Below, one piece after another: positions 7,671 through 16,626 of a stretch of 64,000 nucleotides of DNA. The DNA comes from JBMNOZ01 sp050943335 (GTDB lineage Bacteria > Bacillota > Desulfitobacteriia > Desulfitobacteriales > Syntrophobotulaceae): positions 1 to 64,000 of the forward strand of contig JBMNOZ010000010.1 of the NCBI GenBank assembly GCA_050943335.1. Reading direction: 5' to 3'. The position numbers were made by a program, and so were the translations under genes. The number at the start of each line of letters is the position of its first letter. Position 1 is the stretch's first letter. A model generated the notes under the pieces. The model was not told the DNA's origin and searched no databases. It was given only the letters and a program-made list of their open reading frames with translations.

Positions 7671-9272
7671 CTACTTCGTGACACCCATGGCCAGAATTCT
7701 CTCCAACATACTGTCAATTGTGGTGACAATTCTGGCTGCCGCACTATAACTTTTCTGAAATTTAATAAGGTTAGCCATTTCTTCGTCTAAAGAGACTCCG
7801 GAAAAGGACTCCCGCAAATTCCCCATATGACTAACCAGTACGTCCTGCCCTTGAGCCATTCTTTTACTCTGCTGGACTTCAACTCCCATTTTGGAAACAA
7901 TACCGCCGTAATAATCCCCAAAAGAAGCCGCTCCTAAATCTTTTAATTCTTTTAAGACTGTATCAGAGAATTCATCAATTTTTAAGAAGGACTTTAACCC
8001 ATCCCAACCCTGGGATAGAGAAGAGATGGCAATAGCAACACTCCCGTCGCCGACTTCGACTGGGTCGATTATATTTCCTTCTGAATCAAACCGAGCCCCC
8101 GTAGCAATTTTGTTAGGATTATCAAATATCTCTTTATTGAGTGCGATATTGGCGGCTGTAATTCCCTGAGCAAGATCAGGATCTGCAGGGTCTAAGGTGC
8201 CATTAACAAAGAAGTTAAGGTCTCCTGTACCTTCCACGCTCTGGCCTTTCAAGTGTAAAGCATTTACCGCGGCTGCAATCCCTTTAGCCAAATTATCTAT
8301 TTGAATATTAAAGTTCTTTAAATACTCAATGCGAATATCTAGGTTTGCTTTCAGTTTACCCATCTCATTTCCCAGGTCTAACTCTTCCCACTTTTCATTC
8401 CCATCCCCATCGATATATTTACTATCTGCCCAAACAGGCAAACGCACTTCATCCTCCCCTAAGGAAACTGCAGGGGGCGGGTCTTCAAGCAGTCGCACTG
8501 TCTGGTCATTGACCAAAGCATTAGCAGGATCGGTGTTATCACCGATAAAAACCTGATAAATACCAACCACTCGATCATCAAAATTTGGGTCCTGGCTTTC
8601 GACCACTCTGACCGGTACCAGTTTTGACAGCTCGTCTACCAAGGCATCCCGCTGATCCTTTAGATCGTTAGGATTATCTCTTCCCACTTCTGCTCTTTTA
8701 ATTTGGGTATTTAGTTCTTTAATTTGCTGAGCAATGGTATTTATCTGGCGGACAATAACCTCAGTATTGGCGTCCAGGTCTTTCCGCAGATCATTGATTT
8801 GCTTACTGATATGGTTTAAAGTCCCGACTAAAGTCAAGGCTCTTTCCTTAACAACCGCCCTCGCCCCCATATTTTGGGGATTTTTAGCTAATTCGCTCCA
8901 TGAGCTCCAGAACTTGTCCAGATCATTATGGAGGCTGTATTCTGTGGGCTCGTTTAAGACCCCTTCGACCATGTTCAAACTCTCTTCCCGGCCGGCCCAA
9001 TACTCATATTTTGAGGTTTCCCACCGAAACTGGCGGTCAATATAATTATCCCGAGCGCGAATCACATTATCCATGATAGAACCGGTACCTAAAGTCATCT
9101 CTCTTCCTAAAGCAGGAAGGGTTAAGGGGACGCCGGTTTGGATATTAGGCAGTTGCCTGGTATAACCTTTAGTATTAGCATTGGCAATATTATGGCCCGT
9201 AACATCTAAACCTGCCTGATTTGTAGACAGGGCCCGGGAAGCAATGTTTAAACCAAAAAATGAGGAATACAT
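7671..9272 (-). CDS. flgK: flagellar hook-associated protein FlgK
   Basis: FlgK (HAP1) is the first junction protein on the hook. The 533 residues start SSFFGLNIASRALSTNQAGL and continue DVTGHNIANANTKGYTRQ, the rod/hook-family N-terminus. The C-terminal helix SGVSLDEEMANLIKFQKSYS is the matching conserved end. Length is normal. A GGAGGAG ribosome site precedes the ATG. It sits between flgN (its export chaperone) and flgL. Confidence 0.96.
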   Translation of the reverse strand: MYSSFFGLNIASRALSTNQAGLDVTGHNIANANTKGYTRQLPNIQTGVPLTLPALGREMTLGTGSIMDNVIRARDNYIDRQFRWETSKYEYWAGREESLNMVEGVLNEPTEYSLHNDLDKFWSSWSELAKNPQNMGARAVVKERALTLVGTLNHISKQINDLRKDLDANTEVIVRQINTIAQQIKELNTQIKRAEVGRDNPNDLKDQRDALVDELSKLVPVRVVESQDPNFDDRVVGIYQVFIGDNTDPANALVNDQTVRLLEDPPPAVSLGEDEVRLPVWADSKYIDGDGNEKWEELDLGNEMGKLKANLDIRIEYLKNFNIQIDNLAKGIAAAVNALHLKGQSVEGTGDLNFFVNGTLDPADPDLAQGITAANIALNKEIFDNPNKIATGARFDSEGNIIDPVEVGDGSVAIAISSLSQGWDGLKSFLKIDEFSDTVLKELKDLGAASFGDYYGGIVSKMGVEVQQSKRMAQGQDVLVSHMGNLRESFSGVSLDEEMANLIKFQKSYSAAARIVTTIDSMLERILAMGVTK

Positions 9273-9325
9273 AAGTCTTTCTCCTCCAAACCTATTTCGT
9301 AATTGATCTCTGATTTTCTAAATTT

Positions 9326-9808
9326 TTAAATACTTTTATCCACAAAACTGATGACTTTCCCTCTTTCCCCCTGGGCCTTATCAGTAGGCTTGGAATAAGT
9401 GGTCTGTCTGTCACTGGTTAAAGCCTGAAGGGTGAAGTTTACCAGGTTTATGGCGTTTTCCAAAAGGTTAGTATTAGTCTCGTTCAATTCCTTAAGTTCC
9501 CCCATCGCCGATTCCAGTTCCAAGCGAAGAGGTTTCAATTCCGGGTAAACAGCTTCTATATCGGAAAGGGTGATTTCTTTGCTTTCTTTCCCGATTTTTT
9601 GAGCAAAAAACTCTGCCGAGGTCAATCTATTTTCTTCCAGATTAGTGATTTCCAGCAGAATTTTTTCTTCTTGAGCAGTGATAAGCTCTATTTCCGGTAT
9701 ATTATTGTCTGTTAAAGCCCGCTTTTTTTGTTGTTCTAGCTCAATTAATTCTTTTAAATATTTAAGCTGGACACTTAAGTTTTCTTTAAACTTAAGAAGG
9801 GTCGGCAT
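9326..9808 (-). CDS. flgN: FlgN family export chaperone
   Basis: FlgN is the cytoplasmic chaperone for the junction proteins FlgK and FlgL. The 160-residue product is a long helical hairpin with heptad-like leucines, typical of the family. I start at the ATG at 9808, because GGGAGG at the very end of flgM gives it a ribosome site; the frame is open to 9841 but without one. It is immediately downstream of flgM and upstream of flgK, the expected order. Confidence 0.85.
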   Translation of the reverse strand: MPTLLKFKENLSVQLKYLKELIELEQQKKRALTDNNIPEIELITAQEEKILLEITNLEENRLTSAEFFAQKIGKESKEITLSDIEAVYPELKPLRLELESAMGELKELNETNTNLLENAINLVNFTLQALTSDRQTTYSKPTDKAQGERGKVISFVDKSI

Positions 9809-9813
9809 CTTTT

Positions 9814-10095
9814 CTACCTCCCTCTTATATTTAAAATCCAAGCTGCTAATCCTTCTGGATCCAGATTAAATTCTCCCCGTTCAATACTCTCGGTAATTGA
9901 ATTAATCTTTTCTTCCCGAAGATCCGGCAGTTCTTTGGCCTTTTGCAAAAGGTTTTGGAAAACTTGAGCATTTTGCGAAACTGCTACCTTATCTTGGGCA
10001 GTTTTTTTACTATATTCATTAGTCCGGGAAACTCTCTCCGGAGCCTTGATATTATTAAGAGGGTTTATACCATTTATTTTCACTATTTTCACCAA
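9814..10095 (-). CDS. flgM: anti-sigma-28 factor FlgM
   Basis: FlgM holds the flagellar sigma factor inactive until the hook is complete and FlgM is exported. The 93 residues are disordered at the N-terminus, with a C-terminal helical part (LPDLREEKINSITESIERGEF) that is the sigma-binding region. It is the first gene of the late flagellar operon here. The ribosome site is weak (GGTTGGTG). Confidence 0.88.
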   Translation of the reverse strand: MVKIVKINGINPLNNIKAPERVSRTNEYSKKTAQDKVAVSQNAQVFQNLLQKAKELPDLREEKINSITESIERGEFNLDPEGLAAWILNIRGR

Positions 10096-10143
10096 CCCAA
10101 AAAACTCTATTTGAAGCTCTATCTCTTTTATCGTTAAGCTTCT

Positions 10144-10149
10144 ATTATA
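10144..10149 (-). promoter_or_regulatory. candidate -10 box upstream of flgM
   Basis: A perfect TATAAT lies about 50 bases upstream of flgM on the minus strand, but I find no good -35 at the usual distance. It may use sigma-A with an activator. Confidence 0.35.
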
Positions 10150-10173
10150 TCTAAAAGGCAGTTAAGAGAAATT

Positions 10174-10197
10174 AGCGAGCTTTAACTCGCTTTTTTT
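10174..10197. terminator. hairpin between the M28 peptidase and flgM
   Basis: AGCGAG/CTCGCT stem with a six-base loop. The long T-run is on the plus strand; on the minus strand the stem is followed only by AATTTCTCTT. It probably ends peptidase transcription before the flagellar promoter, though its strong side faces the other way. Confidence 0.5.
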
Positions 10198-10265
10198 AGT
10201 TCTAGGTCTCTTAATCATCATCTTTTGGCTTTGTTTCTTACGGTTATTAATGTAATAAATAGTAG

Positions 10266-11303
10266 CTAATAAGCAATATTTTTGATAAGATCATAGAGAA
10301 TTTGAGAGGCTAAATCTAGTTTCTCTTCATTTATTAAGTTTAAATCATCCCGGGGGGTATGATTTCTAACAAGCCACTGATTGCTTAAGATAGTGATCGC
10401 TGGAATGTTGGTAGAGTCGGCAAAGGACATTTCATCGCTATAATGACCGTTGCGAGAGGCTTTTACAATTCGGGCTTTCTTTTGACTGGCAATACTTTTA
10501 ATCTCTTTTTCCAGGAAGTTGTCCTGGTCGCTCCATAAGATGAAATTCCTGGTTTGCCCATTAGCTAAGGTATCGCAATTGATTACCCCAATAATACTTG
10601 AAAGAGGAATTGACGGGTGGGCGACGAAATGTTTAGACCCTAGTAAACCCATTTCTTCCGCTCCCCAGAATACGGCAACAACATTTACTTCCGGTCGCGT
10701 TCCTTCTAAAGCCTCGGCTACTAATAGACGCATCACTTCCAATACACATCCCACTCCAGAAGCATTGTCGTTCGCTCCCGGGTGGAGTACTCCATTATAA
10801 ACCCCTAAACTATCGTAGTGAGCAGAGATAATTAGAGTCTTTTTCGGATTTTGTCCAGGGATCCCGGCTAGAAGGTTGGCAGAAGTTGTAAACTCGCGGT
10901 TGTTTTTCGGACGGAAATGGGCCCGACCATTGATCACTCGCTCCTCCATTACCGGAATTTCAAAAATTTGAAGATAGCCCTGCTCTCCGAAACCCCGGAG
11001 GTTAAGATCCCTTACTTGTTTTTCCAAATAGCGGAGTGTTTTGGTTTCTCCGTTGGTGCCCCCCCGGCGCCCTTGAAAACCGGGACTCGTTAGAACCTGA
11101 ATATCCTCAAGGGCTTTTTTCCCCAGCACCGCTTCAGGTATTTTAACTCCGTCCCAATAATCCGCCGGGGCTTGGAAAACAATTGCCGGGCGTTCGAGGT
11201 TTTTTTGTAAAATTTGAGCCCAAGTGCCAGGAGGTATAAGACAGGGAATTAAAAAAACCACAATCCCTAGTAGGATTTTAATTACAACACGCGCTGTTGA
11301 CAA
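10266..11303 (-). CDS. secreted M28 family aminopeptidase
   Basis: A zinc exopeptidase of the M28 type, predicted outside the membrane. A hydrophobic segment (IKILLGIVVFLIPCLI) near the N-terminus acts as signal peptide or anchor. The metal ligands are visible: SAHYDSLG (His, Asp), HPGANDNASG (bridging Asp), FWGAEEMGLLGS (catalytic and metal Glu), INCDTL (Asp) and a late HTPRDD His. About 345 residues. The start is TTG; two in-frame TTGs lie nine bases apart, and the one at 11303 has better spacing to GGAAAGG. It is divergent from the YaaR-like gene and not part of the flagellar operon. Natural substrate not predictable. Confidence 0.85.
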   Translation of the reverse strand: MSTARVVIKILLGIVVFLIPCLIPPGTWAQILQKNLERPAIVFQAPADYWDGVKIPEAVLGKKALEDIQVLTSPGFQGRRGGTNGETKTLRYLEKQVRDLNLRGFGEQGYLQIFEIPVMEERVINGRAHFRPKNNREFTTSANLLAGIPGQNPKKTLIISAHYDSLGVYNGVLHPGANDNASGVGCVLEVMRLLVAEALEGTRPEVNVVAVFWGAEEMGLLGSKHFVAHPSIPLSSIIGVINCDTLANGQTRNFILWSDQDNFLEKEIKSIASQKKARIVKASRNGHYSDEMSFADSTNIPAITILSNQWLVRNHTPRDDLNLINEEKLDLASQILYDLIKNIAY

Positions 11304-11332
11304 AATAAACAATCCTTTCCGGAGGTGCTGTT

Positions 11333-11776
11333 ATGTCCCTTAGAGTAGATTCTTCAGGACAGACAAATACCCGTTTAAACTTTGATCCCCAAACCCCGGG
11401 GGGAAAGAAAGAGGCCAATTTCCAAAAGGTTTTAGGGCGTACGGAACAGCTACAAAACAAAGAATTGACCTTATTTCTTAACCGCCTTGATGCCCAGGGA
11501 AAAAAGTTGGCAGAAAGCTTGTCCCTTGAAGATTTGGTGACCTTCAAAAACATGATCCAAGATTTTCTTAAAACCACGTTTGGCAAAAGCAGGGTGATGC
11601 AGGAAGAAGTGTTCTGGGATTTCAGCGGTCAACCGAAAACCATGGCCAGGGTGTCTAAAATTGATCGCGCTCTCGAGGATCTCGGAGAACAGGTCCTTTC
11701 TTCCCAGGCAGAGGCTTTAAAAATTTTAGCTAAGATAGATGAAATTAAAGGGCTAATAATTGACCTGTTTGCTTAA
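11333..11776 (+). CDS. YaaR family (DUF327) protein
   Basis: A 147-residue soluble helical protein of the DUF327/YaaR family, recognisable by the C-terminal motif MARVSKIDRALEDLGEQ and the closing LAKIDEIKGLIIDLFA helix. Function is not established. The ATG has a perfect GGAGGTG ribosome site. It is followed 33 bases later by cheR in the same direction and may be co-transcribed, which hints at a motility or chemotaxis connection. Confidence 0.8.
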   Translation: MSLRVDSSGQTNTRLNFDPQTPGGKKEANFQKVLGRTEQLQNKELTLFLNRLDAQGKKLAESLSLEDLVTFKNMIQDFLKTTFGKSRVMQEEVFWDFSGQPKTMARVSKIDRALEDLGEQVLSSQAEALKILAKIDEIKGLIIDLFA

Positions 11777-11809
11777 TGAACTTTCGTTTACAAGAGGGGG
11801 AAAGAAGTA

Positions 11810-12604
11810 ATGACCTATTCCGTAAAAATTGCAAACTATGATCAATTTATCGAAGCTTTCAAAAAACTCAGCGGTTTAGACCTTAAACTATATAAAGAAA
11901 ATCAAATGAAAAGACGAACCAATAATTTTCTCAACACCCGGGGCTATGAAAATGATTATACGCGTTTTTTCCAAGCTCTTAAAAGTGATAAAGAACTCTA
12001 CGCAGCTTTTTTTCAACACCTGACTATCAATGTCACCCAGTTTTACCGGGATGAAAAACTATGGGATGTTTTTCGCGAGAAAGTAATCCCTGAATTAGCC
12101 AAGAAAGGTACTCCTTTGAAAATGTGGAGTGCCGGCTGTTCCGCCGGTCAAGAAGTCTATACCATGGCTTCCATTATGGAAAAACATTTTCCAAATGTCA
12201 AATATAGCATCCTGGGCACGGATATTGATGAAAATGTGCTAAAACAGGCCCGGGAGGGTTTTTATAATGAGAGAGATTTTTCCAGTACTCCTCCTTCTAT
12301 AATAACCGATTTTTTTAGACCTGAAAACGGAAAATACTACGTAAAAAGTATTTTAAAGAAAAATGTCACCTTTAAAAAACAAAACCTGCTCACTGATAGT
12401 TTTGAGCGCGGTTTTGATCTAATTGCCTGCCGGAATGTGGTGATTTATTTTACAGATCAAGCCAAGGACATTTTATATAAAAAATTTTCCGACTCCCTTA
12501 ATCCCGGCGGATTTTTCTTCACCGGGAGCACAGAACATATTTTTAGTCGCTCCCATTTAAAACTAAAATCTTTCTCCTCCTTTTTTTATCAGAAGCAAGA
12601 GTAA
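11810..12604 (+). CDS. cheR: chemoreceptor glutamate methyltransferase CheR
   Basis: CheR uses S-adenosylmethionine to methylate glutamates on chemoreceptors and so sets adaptation. The 264 residues comprise a helical N-terminal domain (1-75), the TQFYRD transition at 76-81, the SAM-binding WSAGCSAGQE motif at 106-115, a LGTDID acidic loop, and CRNVVIYF. Normal length. AGAGGGGG serves as ribosome site. Other che genes are not in the window, but two soluble receptors lie at 48-50 kb. It converges on the suf genes with only 20 bases between. Confidence 0.95.
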   Translation: MTYSVKIANYDQFIEAFKKLSGLDLKLYKENQMKRRTNNFLNTRGYENDYTRFFQALKSDKELYAAFFQHLTINVTQFYRDEKLWDVFREKVIPELAKKGTPLKMWSAGCSAGQEVYTMASIMEKHFPNVKYSILGTDIDENVLKQAREGFYNERDFSSTPPSIITDFFRPENGKYYVKSILKKNVTFKKQNLLTDSFERGFDLIACRNVVIYFTDQAKDILYKKFSDSLNPGGFFFTGSTEHIFSRSHLKLKSFSSFFYQKQE

Positions 12605-12624
12605 ACTTCTTTCCCGCTTAATTA

Positions 12625-13566
12625 TCATTTCATAAACCCGCTTATTATCTCCGCCTCTGCTTCCTTTTCATTCAAACCCAGAGTCATAAGCTTTATTAAT
12701 TGTTCTCCCGCAATTTTACCGATTACCGCTTCGTGAATTAGATTGGCCTCCACGTGATTAGCAGTAACCTCCGGAATAGCTGTTACCCGCCCATTATCCA
12801 TTATTATGGCGTCACATTCCGAATGGCCGCTGCATTTATTATTGCCATCGATTTGAGAGATAAATTTCTGATAAGAGTTATCTCTAGCTACCGACCTGGA
12901 TACTAAATGGGTACTTGAATCTTCCCCATTGGCTTCTACCTTAAAAACTGTTTCTGCATATTGCTGTCCATCAGTCATTATTTTTTCCGTAACAATCAGG
13001 GTAGCCTTAGCGTCTAAGACTGCTTCCGTCACTCTCTTAGTAAGATCCACCCCCTGGATTTGGAAACTATCCATTTCCAAATAGCTTCCCTCTTCTAAAT
13101 TTATTATTGTGGTGGGATTTAGGATTCGCTTGCCAGCTCCTTCTCCTTCTCCAAAATGCTTTTCTATATATTTGACTCTGGCATTCTTTTCTAGAAAGAA
13201 TCTATGAATTCCATCATGGCCGCTATCTTCGTCCCCGGAGTTATGAATTGCGCATCCAGCTATTATGGTAACCTCTGAGTTTTCGCCGATGTAAAAATCA
13301 TTATAAACCAAATCTTTTAAACCCGACTGGCTGATAACCACTGGAATGTGAATGGTTTCTCCTTTGGTGTTTGGCTTTACTATAATATCTATCCCCGAAT
13401 TGTCTTCTTTGGTCACAATATCTATTGTCGCCGTGGTATTCCTTCCTAGCCCTTCCCCATCAGCTCTTAAGTTATAGGCTCCCTGCGGTTTTCTATCCAA
13501 ATTAGCGACTTGCAACAAAAGGTTTCTATATATTCTCTCCTTAATCGGATCCTGTATTAATTCCAA
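12625..13566 (-). CDS. SufB/SufD-like Fe-S scaffold protein (minimal SUF system)
   Basis: A 313-residue member of the SufB/SufD beta-helix family that assembles Fe-S clusters with SufC. The C-terminal core motif is intact: GHSECDAI with Cys251, and NLIHEAVIGKIAGE with His278, the positions equivalent to the cluster-forming Cys and His of SufB/SufD. It is much shorter than SufB (about 470) and lacks the N-terminal helical part, matching the compact type found in two-gene suf operons of anaerobes (SmsB-like). Directly downstream of sufC. No sufS, sufU or sufE nearby. Confidence 0.85.
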   Translation of the reverse strand: MELIQDPIKERIYRNLLLQVANLDRKPQGAYNLRADGEGLGRNTTATIDIVTKEDNSGIDIIVKPNTKGETIHIPVVISQSGLKDLVYNDFYIGENSEVTIIAGCAIHNSGDEDSGHDGIHRFFLEKNARVKYIEKHFGEGEGAGKRILNPTTIINLEEGSYLEMDSFQIQGVDLTKRVTEAVLDAKATLIVTEKIMTDGQQYAETVFKVEANGEDSSTHLVSRSVARDNSYQKFISQIDGNNKCSGHSECDAIIMDNGRVTAIPEVTANHVEANLIHEAVIGKIAGEQLIKLMTLGLNEKEAEAEIISGFMK

Positions 13567-13578
13567 GGCGGCTCCCCC

Positions 13579-14307
13579 TTACATAGCAAAATGTTCGCAG
13601 CTCTGTTTGCAATCTTGCGGTTCTAGTGTTAAATCCGGCAAAACTTCTTCTTTACTACCCATATGTTTTATCTGTCCCGCTTCTAAAACTACTATTTTAT
13701 CTACTATATTCAAAATTTTCTCCTGGTGGGAGATTATCAAAATTGTCCCTTTCGTAGCCTTCTGGAGATCTTTAAACACTTTAATCAAATTTTGAAAACT
13801 CCACAGATCAATCCCGGCTTCCGGCTCATCCAAAATTGAAAGTTTTGTTCTCCGGGCTAAAAGGGCGGCAATTTCTATTCTTTTAAGTTCCCCGCCGGAA
13901 AGGCTGCCGTCTACTTCCCTGTTGATATATTCTAATGCGCAGAGCCCTACTTCTGATAAATAAACACAGACTTCCTCTTTAGTTAACTCCTTGCCTGCAG
14001 CTAAAGAGATTAAATCCCTAACTTTTATTCCTTTAAATTTTACCGGTTGTTGAAAGGCATAGCTTATTCCACTTTTAGCCCTTTCAGTTATTGACATCCC
14101 GGTTATATCTTTCCCCTCGAAAAATATTTTACCGGCAGTCGGTTTTTCAATACCCAATATTAATTTTGCTAAGGTTGACTTCCCGCTCCCGTTGGGACCG
14201 GTTATGGCCACAAACTTATCCTCTATTTTCAGAGATATGTCTTTTATGATCTCTTTTTTCTTCCCATCCTTTTCTACGGAAAAAGATATATTTTTCAATT
14301 CTAACAT
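13579..14307 (-). CDS. sufC: Fe-S cluster assembly ATPase SufC
   Basis: A cytoplasmic ABC-type ATPase that drives conformational change of the SufB-type scaffold. Walker A is GPNGSGKST (residues 37-45), then a Q-loop (YAFQQP), the signature LSGGELKR, Walker B ILDEPEAGID and the switch His in ISHQEK. At 242 residues the length is normal. The segment DLWSFQNLIKVFKDLQ follows Walker B as in SufC. It is first in a two-gene operon with a good promoter at 14376-14405. Confidence 0.92.
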   Translation of the reverse strand: MLELKNISFSVEKDGKKKEIIKDISLKIEDKFVAITGPNGSGKSTLAKLILGIEKPTAGKIFFEGKDITGMSITERAKSGISYAFQQPVKFKGIKVRDLISLAAGKELTKEEVCVYLSEVGLCALEYINREVDGSLSGGELKRIEIAALLARRTKLSILDEPEAGIDLWSFQNLIKVFKDLQKATKGTILIISHQEKILNIVDKIVVLEAGQIKHMGSKEEVLPDLTLEPQDCKQSCEHFAM

Positions 14308-14375
14308 TAAATCTCTCCTATCTGCCCGGAAATTCTTAGAATAAAAGCTTTTTTGTCTAATCTTTGTTTAGCTGT

Positions 14376-14405
14376 ACTATAGCGGGAACATAATATCCTT
14401 GTCAA
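14376..14405 (-). promoter_or_regulatory. sigma-A promoter of sufC-sufB
   Basis: On the minus strand TTGACA, an 18-base spacer, then TATAGT. It gives a leader of about 65 bases before sufC. Confidence 0.7.
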
Positions 14406-14545
14406 GCGCTGCTGGTTCAATGGGAAAAGCTTATTAATAAAATAAGCGGGTTCCAATCAGGATTCCCGCTCTTGAAGTTTAGCGCAGTATAGCTAGTGCC
14501 TATTGTCAATACCGCCTCTCTAGCCGGAATAGAAGGCACCTTCCC

Positions 14546-14557
14546 TTACTCCCACTC
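14546..14557. repeat. guaA 3'-end-like sequence (candidate distal att site)
   Basis: Reads TTACTCCCACTC, one base different from TTATTCCCACTC at the end of guaA (22411-22422). On the minus strand it encodes Glu-Trp-Glu-stop, as at the guaA C-terminus. Direct orientation relative to guaA. Confidence 0.6.
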
Positions 14558-14658
14558 GTTGCAGGGACTTGCATCTTAAACAATTTTATTTAGAAGATAT
14601 TGCACCTGCTACTCTGATTATTTTGATTACCCATATTATTATAGCTGTACTATGGATG

Positions 14659-14677
14659 CTTATCAAAACCTTATCAG
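14659..14677. repeat. 19-bp direct repeat, left copy
   Basis: CTTATCAAAACCTTATCAG, identical to 22334-22352 in the same orientation, 7675 bases apart. The two copies lie just inside the two guaA-like sequences, so they could be integrase arm sites or ends of a nested insertion. Confidence 0.7.
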
Positions 14678-14742
14678 CGGTGATAAATCACCATGGGACG
14701 GTCATAACAGTTGTTTCGGGTGGTTGTCACCCTAACAATAAT

Positions 14743-14771
14743 ATTATACGCAAAACCGACTGAAAATTCAA
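14743..14771 (-). promoter_or_regulatory. candidate orphan promoter inside the left border
   Basis: TTGAAT, 17 bases, TATAAT on the minus strand, pointing to the 19-bp repeat and sufC. No gene lies directly downstream; it could make a short RNA with hairpins GGTG/CACC and GGTGAT/ATCACC, or feed sufC. Confidence 0.4.
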
Positions 14772-14925
14772 GATGCTGTGCTTGATTTTCTCAGCAAGGA
14801 TCTTCGTTGGATATGACAAGAGGCTCCCACTGAGATGGTGGAAGCCTCCATAGCAAAAGTGCGAGTCAGTTCGTTAGCTTGAATTTAGCGAAATGTCCGA
14901 CCTATTGGAATTTGAATGTAACCCT

Positions 14926-15049
14926 TTAAGGACTAACATAGAACTTGCTGGTGGTATCCCCTAATAGTTCGGCCGCCTTTGTTAGCAGTTCTGGGTCATC
15001 TATCGCCCATGTTTCGGAGCCTTGCATGAGGAAATCGCCAAAGGGCAGG
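14926..15049 (-). pseudogene. C-terminal fragment of an unidentified gene
   Basis: On the minus strand a 41-codon stretch ends at a TAA at 14926-14928 and reads like a real protein C-terminus (SLPFGDFLMQGSETWAIDDP, then a helix LLTKAAELLG). It is cut at about 15050, where the sequence turns into the 5'-truncated esterase on the other strand. I cannot name the family. Two broken genes meeting at one point mark a recombination junction. Confidence 0.4.
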
Positions 15050-15053
15050 GACT

Positions 15054-16556
15054 GTTAAGTACGTTGAATATGACGGTACGATCACAAAGGGCGAATTTAC
15101 AATAAGCCAGTTCGGTAAAGAGGGCGATAAGCAGGATCTTGGTATTTACCTGCCTCCCGGATATGATGAGAAGAGAGATAAACCGTATCCCGTAATCTAT
15201 CTCTCCCACGGCACCATGTGCAACGAGGCTTTCTGGTTCGCACAGGGTCAGGCCAACCACATCATGGATCGTCTTATTGCTGAGGAAGGCGTCGAGCCTG
15301 CTATCATTGTATCCATGGACAACAGCTCCTATGATATATCGGCTTCCAGCGGACACCTTGATTGGGATTATGAGGCGATTGAGAAGAACATAAGAGAAAA
15401 CATTATCCCCTACATGGAAGACAACTATAACGTCGGCGAGGAAGCTAAGGACAGGGCATTCGCCGGATTCTCCATGGGCGGCCTTACAGCAACTCATCTG
15501 ACATTCCATGCCTCTGACATATTCGACTATTTTGGCATAATGTCTGGATTTGGCATTGACAATGTGACCTATAAGGACGGCTACATCTGGACAAAGGAAG
15601 ATATGATAAATAATCCTACGGTTGTGCTGGAAAACATTGTCGTGCCGGAAACTCTCAAGGATGACACCGTGTTTATCGTGTACGGAAACTGCGAGCAGTT
15701 TGATTCAAGGTACTTTGATACCTACTTCAAGTATCTGATAGAAAAAGAGCTGTTTACAGGCGATTACATTGACGCGGCAACCCAGTACGGTGAGGTATAC
15801 GGCGGACATGACGCCTATGCATGGGCGCAGAGCCTGTACTATTTCATCAGGGATATGGCATTCAAGGATGAGGCAGAGCCTGGCGATCCTCTTGAGACCA
15901 ACGTCACCGATATTTATAAGGGAGATTATGATTTAAGCGGCAACGCACTGACAGAGGATGGCACCGGTGTAAAAGTTGTTGCTGATTCCGATTCTCCGAC
16001 CGGCTATATGGCAAACTTCGTGTATGATCCGGCAACAAACGACAGGCTTGGCATGGTGCGCGGTGAAGAAGTAACCGATGTCGCTCTGTATCTCTCCAGC
16101 AAACTGGTGAGCGGCGCTTATGACGATGACGGCTTCGATAATCTTACATTCCATGGTCCGGATGAGTATGTACAGGGAGATTTCCCCAATACATTCTTTG
16201 TTGATATTGAACGTTGGGATGAAAATGGCGATCCCGAAACGCTGAATGACTCCAGTGAAGCTGCAGACGTAGGTTATTACAAGATGAAGCTCAACGAAGA
16301 AACGGGATATTACGAGCTTTCTGTCCCGGTCACGAGCGGCGCTCATGCCTACAACATCACCACCACTATCAGCAGGACTGTGCAGACCGATGACCCGGCA
16401 AATCCGTCGGGCGTTAGGGCGAATGAGGATGTCAGCGATACCATTCAAAATGGAGCAATGATATATGACCGCGTCAACAGCACTGTTTACGGAAAATATG
16501 ATCCCGATAAGCAGGATGGTTCGCCCAACATGGACTTCATGGCTCCGATAGACTAA
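15054..16556 (+). pseudogene. 5'-truncated alpha/beta-hydrolase esterase (feruloyl/enterochelin-esterase-like)
   Basis: Recognisable homology begins abruptly near 15054 (VKYVEYDG..., LGIYLPPGYDE, YPVIYLSHG), with an in-frame stop at 15027 and no start codon or ribosome site before it. The fold is that of esterase-D/IroE-type hydrolases: nucleophile in GFSMGG (Ser codon 15471), a FVIYGNCE-like acid strand and a late GGHDAYAW His. The C-terminal 200 residues form a beta-rich accessory domain. An internal ATG at 15216 would give 446 residues but would lose the oxyanion strand. The intact gene probably carried a signal peptide. Codon style is island-like. Likely non-functional, or dependent on an outside start. 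Confidence 0.7.
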
Positions 16557-16591
16557 GGCTTGCAGCTGATATGAATATCTGATCCCCAAGC

Positions 16592-16626
16592 GAACGAAGC
16601 AGCCATTTTAAATGGCTGCTTCGTTC
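16592..16626. terminator. bidirectional terminator between esterase and LysR gene
   Basis: A perfect 16-bp inverted repeat (GAACGAAGCAGCCATT and its complement) with a three-base loop between the convergent genes; it overlaps the last two bases of the lysR reading frame. Confidence 0.8.

Larger units (their letters stand above)
14308..14925. other. non-coding stretch at the left border of the island
   Basis: Besides the sufC promoter this 600-base stretch holds several short hairpins (GCTTATT/AATAAGC near 14430; GTGCCT/AGGCAC spanning 14493-14540; GAGGCT-type stem at 14820-14850), a guaA-like 12-mer, and one half of a 19-bp direct repeat. No convincing gene is seen on either strand. It looks like the debris of several insertions. 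Confidence 0.6.

Noticed and set aside
14569..14763. 64-codon plus-strand frame in the island border
   Set aside because: TTG start without ribosome site, runs through the 19-bp repeat, and reads like translated non-coding DNA.
14820..14850. GAGGCT stem as a group II (class C) intron insertion site or intron end
   Set aside because: The downstream GTGCGAG start resembled an intron 5' end, but I could not find domain V, a reverse transcriptase or a 3' end.
15000..15509. 169-codon minus-strand frame opposite the esterase
   Set aside because: It runs antisense to clear alpha/beta-hydrolase sequence and has no protein-like motifs of its own or ribosome site.
15933..16589. 218-codon minus-strand frame
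   Set aside because: Shadow of the esterase C-terminal domain; no family motif, no ribosome site.
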